Of a stretch of DNA of 7,454 bases, positions 4,699 to 7,454 are shown piece by piece. Origin of the DNA: Chloroflexota bacterium. Lineage in GTDB: Bacteria > Chloroflexota > Anaerolineae > Caldilineales > Caldilineaceae. The DNA lies in contig JACQGT010000492.1 of NCBI GenBank assembly GCA_016199425.1, positions 1 through 7,454 on the forward strand. The letters are read 5' to 3'. A program made the translations under genes and the position numbers. A model generated the notes under the pieces. It saw only the letters and a list, made by a program, of their open reading frames with translations. It had not been told where the DNA came from and made no database searches. Positions within the stretch are counted from its first letter, which is position 1; each line of letters begins with the position of its first letter.

Positions 4699-5223
4699 AT
4701 GCACCATTCAACATACCTGCTGGTCGATGACGGCTCCATCCCCAACCATCCCTCCCTGCCCCTGCTGGTCTACCAGGACGCTCTCCCCGTCGCCAGGCCG
4801 GACCCCGCCGCCGTTGCCGAAGAGACCTTCCGGCGCAACGGCTGGGGCGGCATATGGCGCAACGGCATCTACCCCTTCCACCACTACCACAGCACCGCGC
4901 ATGAAGTGCTGGCGGTTGTGAGGGGGTGGGCGAGGGTACAACTGGGCGGTGCACAGGGCGTGACGCTGACCGCAGCAGCCGGGACGGTACTCGTCCTGCC
5001 CGCGGGGACGGGCCACAAGCGACTCGACGCCAGTCCAGACCTGCTCGTGGTAGGCGCCTATCCGCCAGGCCAGACCTGGGACCTCTGCCGAGGCACGGCC
5101 CAGGAACGTGCGATGGCTTTCGCCAACATTCGACGAGTTCCCCTACCGCTCATGGATCCCATCTATGGCGAGACAGGTCCTCTGGTTGCGTTGTGGTTGG
5201 GCAATAGCGCACACATCCGGTAG
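4699..5223 (+). CDS. YjlB-like single-domain cupin
   Basis: A 174-residue protein with one cupin beta-barrel. The first cupin motif is seen as HHYHSTAHEVLAVVRGWARV at 61-80, with His62, His64 and Glu69 as metal ligands; the second as AGTVLVLPAGTGH at 94-106, with His106 as the fourth ligand. The N-terminal stretch (NHPSLPLLVYQDAL, 16-29) and the 'FRRNGWGGIWRNGIYPFHHYHS' region with its Trp residues are typical of the YjlB group, whose function is unknown; PIYGETGPL near the C-terminus also fits. The metal site is intact, so an enzymatic role is possible. The start has only a weak GAGCGAG ahead of it (4690-4696). It is followed after 59 bases by the hydrolase/propeller gene, in the same direction and probably in one operon. 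Confidence 0.82.
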   Translation: MHHSTYLLVDDGSIPNHPSLPLLVYQDALPVARPDPAAVAEETFRRNGWGGIWRNGIYPFHHYHSTAHEVLAVVRGWARVQLGGAQGVTLTAAAGTVLVLPAGTGHKRLDASPDLLVVGAYPPGQTWDLCRGTAQERAMAFANIRRVPLPLMDPIYGETGPLVALWLGNSAHIR

Positions 5224-5282
5224 AGAGCCGGTTTGGGTGAACGGAGTCACCGATAGCCAACTTGTAAGGAAGGGTACGACCC

Positions 5283-7439
5283 ATGTGGGAAGAGTCGAAA
5301 CCGGAAGAGCATGGATTGAATGGCGCTGCGTTGGATTTGCTCTGGCAGAGCTTACACGCTCGCCAGACCCGCACCTTTCTGGTTGTGCGCCACGGCCAGA
5401 TCATCTTTGAGCGCTATACCGATGGCTGGTTCGCAGAGCGCAGACACTACACCGCTTCGCTTGCCAAAGCCCTGGTGGGCGGCCTGTCTCTCCTCCTGGC
5501 CATAGACGGCGGCTACATTCACCCGAACGAACCGGCCTGCAAGTACATCCCCCAGTGGCAGAACGATGCCGTCAAATCCCGCATCACCCTGCGCCACTTG
5601 GCCACTCACACTTCGGGGATTGCCGATGCGGAGCTGACAGCCGCGGAACGTGCCCAAGCGTTAGCGGCAGGCCAGAGCAGCACGGAACAGCATATGACCC
5701 TGCCGGGTTGGAAGGGCCAGTTCTGGCGGCGGGAGCCAGACCCATTTACAGTTTCACGGGATTACGCTCCCCTCCTGTTCGAGCCGGGTAGTGAGTATGC
5801 CTACAGCAATCCAGGTATGGCCATGCTCGCCTACGCTGTCACCGCCAGTCTGGTCAACTCCCCCTGGCCGGACCTGCGTACGCTCCTGACTGAGAAGATC
5901 ATAGAACCCCTGGGCATTGAGGACGAGGAGTGGTCCATCGGCTATGGCGAGACCCATACACTGGATGGCCTGCCTTTGGTCGCCAATTGGGGTGGTGGCA
6001 ACTTCACCCCCAGAGCCGTGGCCCACATCGCCCAACTGCTGATGCAAGACGGCATCTGGCAGGGGCGGCAGCTGCTCCACCCGGCACGGGTGCGCGAGGT
6101 TCTGGTGTTCGCCGAAATGCCCAGACCTGACCGCAGCGAGAATATGAATGCGCCCGGTTCGGGCCTGGGCTGGTATGTGAACGATGACAGTGTGTGGCCC
6201 ACTGTGCCCAGGGATGCCTTTGCCGGAGCAGGCGCAGGCCATCAACTCCTGCTGGCCGTGCCCAGTCTGGATCTGGTCATTGTACGCAACGGCGAGATGC
6301 TGGATGACGATCTCCCTTTCTGGACCGGCGTGGAGCGGCATCTCTTCCGCCCTGTCATGGAGACATTCCTTGCCCAATCGCCCTCTCCATCCAGCCCGGT
6401 ATTCTCGGGCATCGAATGGGGTCCGGCATCCTCGATTGTGCGTCTGGCCGGAGGCGGCAAGACCAGGGACGGCAGCGACAACTGGCCGATGACCTGGGCA
6501 GGTGACGATTATCTCTACACCGCCTACGGCGACGGTTACGGCTTCGATCCGCCCCTGCAAGAGAAGCTGGGGCTAGGCTTTGGCGTGGTTATGGGTCATC
6601 CCCAGACTGGTCTCACCTGTCTGAATATCCGCTCGGACGGCGAGAACCGCCAGCACGGACGGCGGGGCAAGAAGGCAAGCTCTCTGCTGATGCTCAACGG
6701 TCTCCTTTATCTATGGGTACGCAACGCCGATGGAGACGGGCGTAGTTCCCAGTTGGCCTGGTCATTGGATAGCGGACGTTCCTGGACCTGGGCAGACTGG
6801 TACTTTCCTGACTTTGGCTATCTGGCCGCCATCCAGTTCGGCCCAGACTATGCGGAGGCCAGAGATGGGTACGTCTATCTGGTCACGCCGGACACGGCCA
6901 GCGCCTACGAAGCTGCGGACCACTTCGTCCTCCTGCGCGTTCCCAGGACCCAGCTTGAAATGCGGGACGCCTACGAGTTCCTGGTCTCAATCGATGACGC
7001 CAACACGCCAGTCTGGTCTACGGACATCGGTGAGCGGGGTTCACTCTTCACCCATCCCGGCAAATGCGGCCGTTCCAGCATCAGTTACCACACCCCTTCC
7101 GGTCGCTATCTCTGGTGGCAACAGTTGCCCAGCGCCGACCCCACCAGCGGCGACCGGGCCGATACCCGCTATGCAGGTGGTTTTGCCGTCTACGATGCAC
7201 CGGAGCCCTGGGGGCCATGGACAACGGTCTTCTTCACAGAGCAGTGGGATGTGGGACCGGGTGAGAGCGGCTGCTTCCCTGTCAAGTGGATGGCAGCAGA
7301 TGGCCGGACCCTCTTTCTGGTCTTCTCCGGCAACGACAACTTCTCTGTCCGTGAAGGCGTATTGACCTATCACCCAAATTTTGTGCAAAATTGGCGGGGG
7401 GTCAAACATTTCTTTCAGGAATCCTACGGGATCGCATAA
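5283..7439 (+). CDS. Beta-lactamase-fold serine hydrolase fused to DUF4185-like beta-propeller
   Basis: 718 residues, two domains. Residues about 1-362 form a class C beta-lactamase/esterase-type domain: TASLAK at 57-62 holds the nucleophile Ser59 and Lys62 (SxxK), LRHLATHTSGI at 103-113 is the typical following loop, YSN at 174-176 is the second motif (YxN), and GAGAGH at 315-320 stands where the KTG/HxG motif is expected. After a serine/proline linker (365-373), residues about 374-715 form a beta-propeller resembling DUF4185: SDNWPMTWAGDDYLYTAYGD (398-417), an Asp-box SLDSGRSW at 494-501, GGFAVYDAPEPWGPW (632-646), WDVGPGESGCFP (655-666) and LVFSGNDNFSVREGVL (679-694). Some DUF4185 proteins are endo-D-arabinanases (GH183); that activity is not implied here. 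No signal peptide is visible, unusual for both domain types. The start is set by GGAAGG at 5268-5273, eight bases upstream. The beta-lactamase part is probably an esterase or peptidase, not a resistance enzyme. Confidence 0.83.
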   Translation: MWEESKPEEHGLNGAALDLLWQSLHARQTRTFLVVRHGQIIFERYTDGWFAERRHYTASLAKALVGGLSLLLAIDGGYIHPNEPACKYIPQWQNDAVKSRITLRHLATHTSGIADAELTAAERAQALAAGQSSTEQHMTLPGWKGQFWRREPDPFTVSRDYAPLLFEPGSEYAYSNPGMAMLAYAVTASLVNSPWPDLRTLLTEKIIEPLGIEDEEWSIGYGETHTLDGLPLVANWGGGNFTPRAVAHIAQLLMQDGIWQGRQLLHPARVREVLVFAEMPRPDRSENMNAPGSGLGWYVNDDSVWPTVPRDAFAGAGAGHQLLLAVPSLDLVIVRNGEMLDDDLPFWTGVERHLFRPVMETFLAQSPSPSSPVFSGIEWGPASSIVRLAGGGKTRDGSDNWPMTWAGDDYLYTAYGDGYGFDPPLQEKLGLGFGVVMGHPQTGLTCLNIRSDGENRQHGRRGKKASSLLMLNGLLYLWVRNADGDGRSSQLAWSLDSGRSWTWADWYFPDFGYLAAIQFGPDYAEARDGYVYLVTPDTASAYEAADHFVLLRVPRTQLEMRDAYEFLVSIDDANTPVWSTDIGERGSLFTHPGKCGRSSISYHTPSGRYLWWQQLPSADPTSGDRADTRYAGGFAVYDAPEPWGPWTTVFFTEQWDVGPGESGCFPVKWMAADGRTLFLVFSGNDNFSVREGVLTYHPNFVQNWRGVKHFFQESYGIA

Positions 7440-7454
7440 AATGAATGCCATGTG

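Noticed and set aside
5283..6368. Antibiotic-resistance beta-lactamase
   Set aside because: The SxxK/YxN domain lacks an export signal and a KTG motif and is fused to a propeller; such proteins are usually esterases or peptidases.
5754..6560. 268-residue minus-strand frame inside the hydrolase gene
   Set aside because: Antisense shadow with no motif; the plus strand carries the YSN and GAGAGH motifs in this stretch.
7441..7454. ATG just after the fusion gene as the start of a further gene
   Set aside because: Only 14 bases remain, three ATGs compete and no good ribosome binding site is close; it cannot be supported.

Overview
The window looks like accessory or lightly organised chromosome from a GC-rich environmental bacterium. 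The gene mix (a small bacterial SET-domain protein, COG3618 amidohydrolase, hexose-6-phosphate mutarotase, a serine hydrolase joined to a beta-propeller) and the many GC-rich palindromic repeats between genes suggest an uncultured member of the Chloroflexota (Anaerolineae/Caldilineae type). That assignment is inference from style; no marker gene is present.

Layout. Positions 1-180 are visibly AT-richer than the rest. They carry the first 14 codons of a minus-strand gene leaving the left edge, possibly an ISL3-like transposase, with a strong ribosome binding site and a TTGACA promoter. Positions 192-373 hold a long palindromic repeat and then a promoter/terminator pair that could make a small RNA of about 77 nt. 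A SET-domain protein gene (533-1033) follows, with a leader that can form alternative hairpins around its start codon. Next come a tandem palindromic repeat (1065-1197) related to the first one, and an eight-helix membrane protein with an internal duplication (1256-2056). Positions 2045-2364 are a mosaic of nested GC-rich inverted repeats. Then come a D-hexose-6-phosphate mutarotase-like gene (2451-3311, +) and, convergent with it, a COG3618 lactonase/amidohydrolase gene (3411-4307, -).

The right part starts with a 391-base divergent intergenic region carrying a degenerate short repeat and a 20-base palindrome that touches a candidate promoter. This promoter would serve a probable two-gene operon: a YjlB-like cupin (4699-5223) and a 718-residue protein (5283-7439) combining a beta-lactamase-fold serine hydrolase with a DUF4185-like beta-propeller.

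How the genes fit together. Mutarotase, COG3618 lactonase, cupin and the hydrolase/propeller fusion all fit carbohydrate or small-ester metabolism, but they lie in at least three transcription units and no complete pathway can be read from the window. The most unusual items are the fusion protein, the density and nesting of palindromic repeats, the candidate small RNA and the palindromic operator. I see no phage, CRISPR, toxin-antitoxin or defence system.
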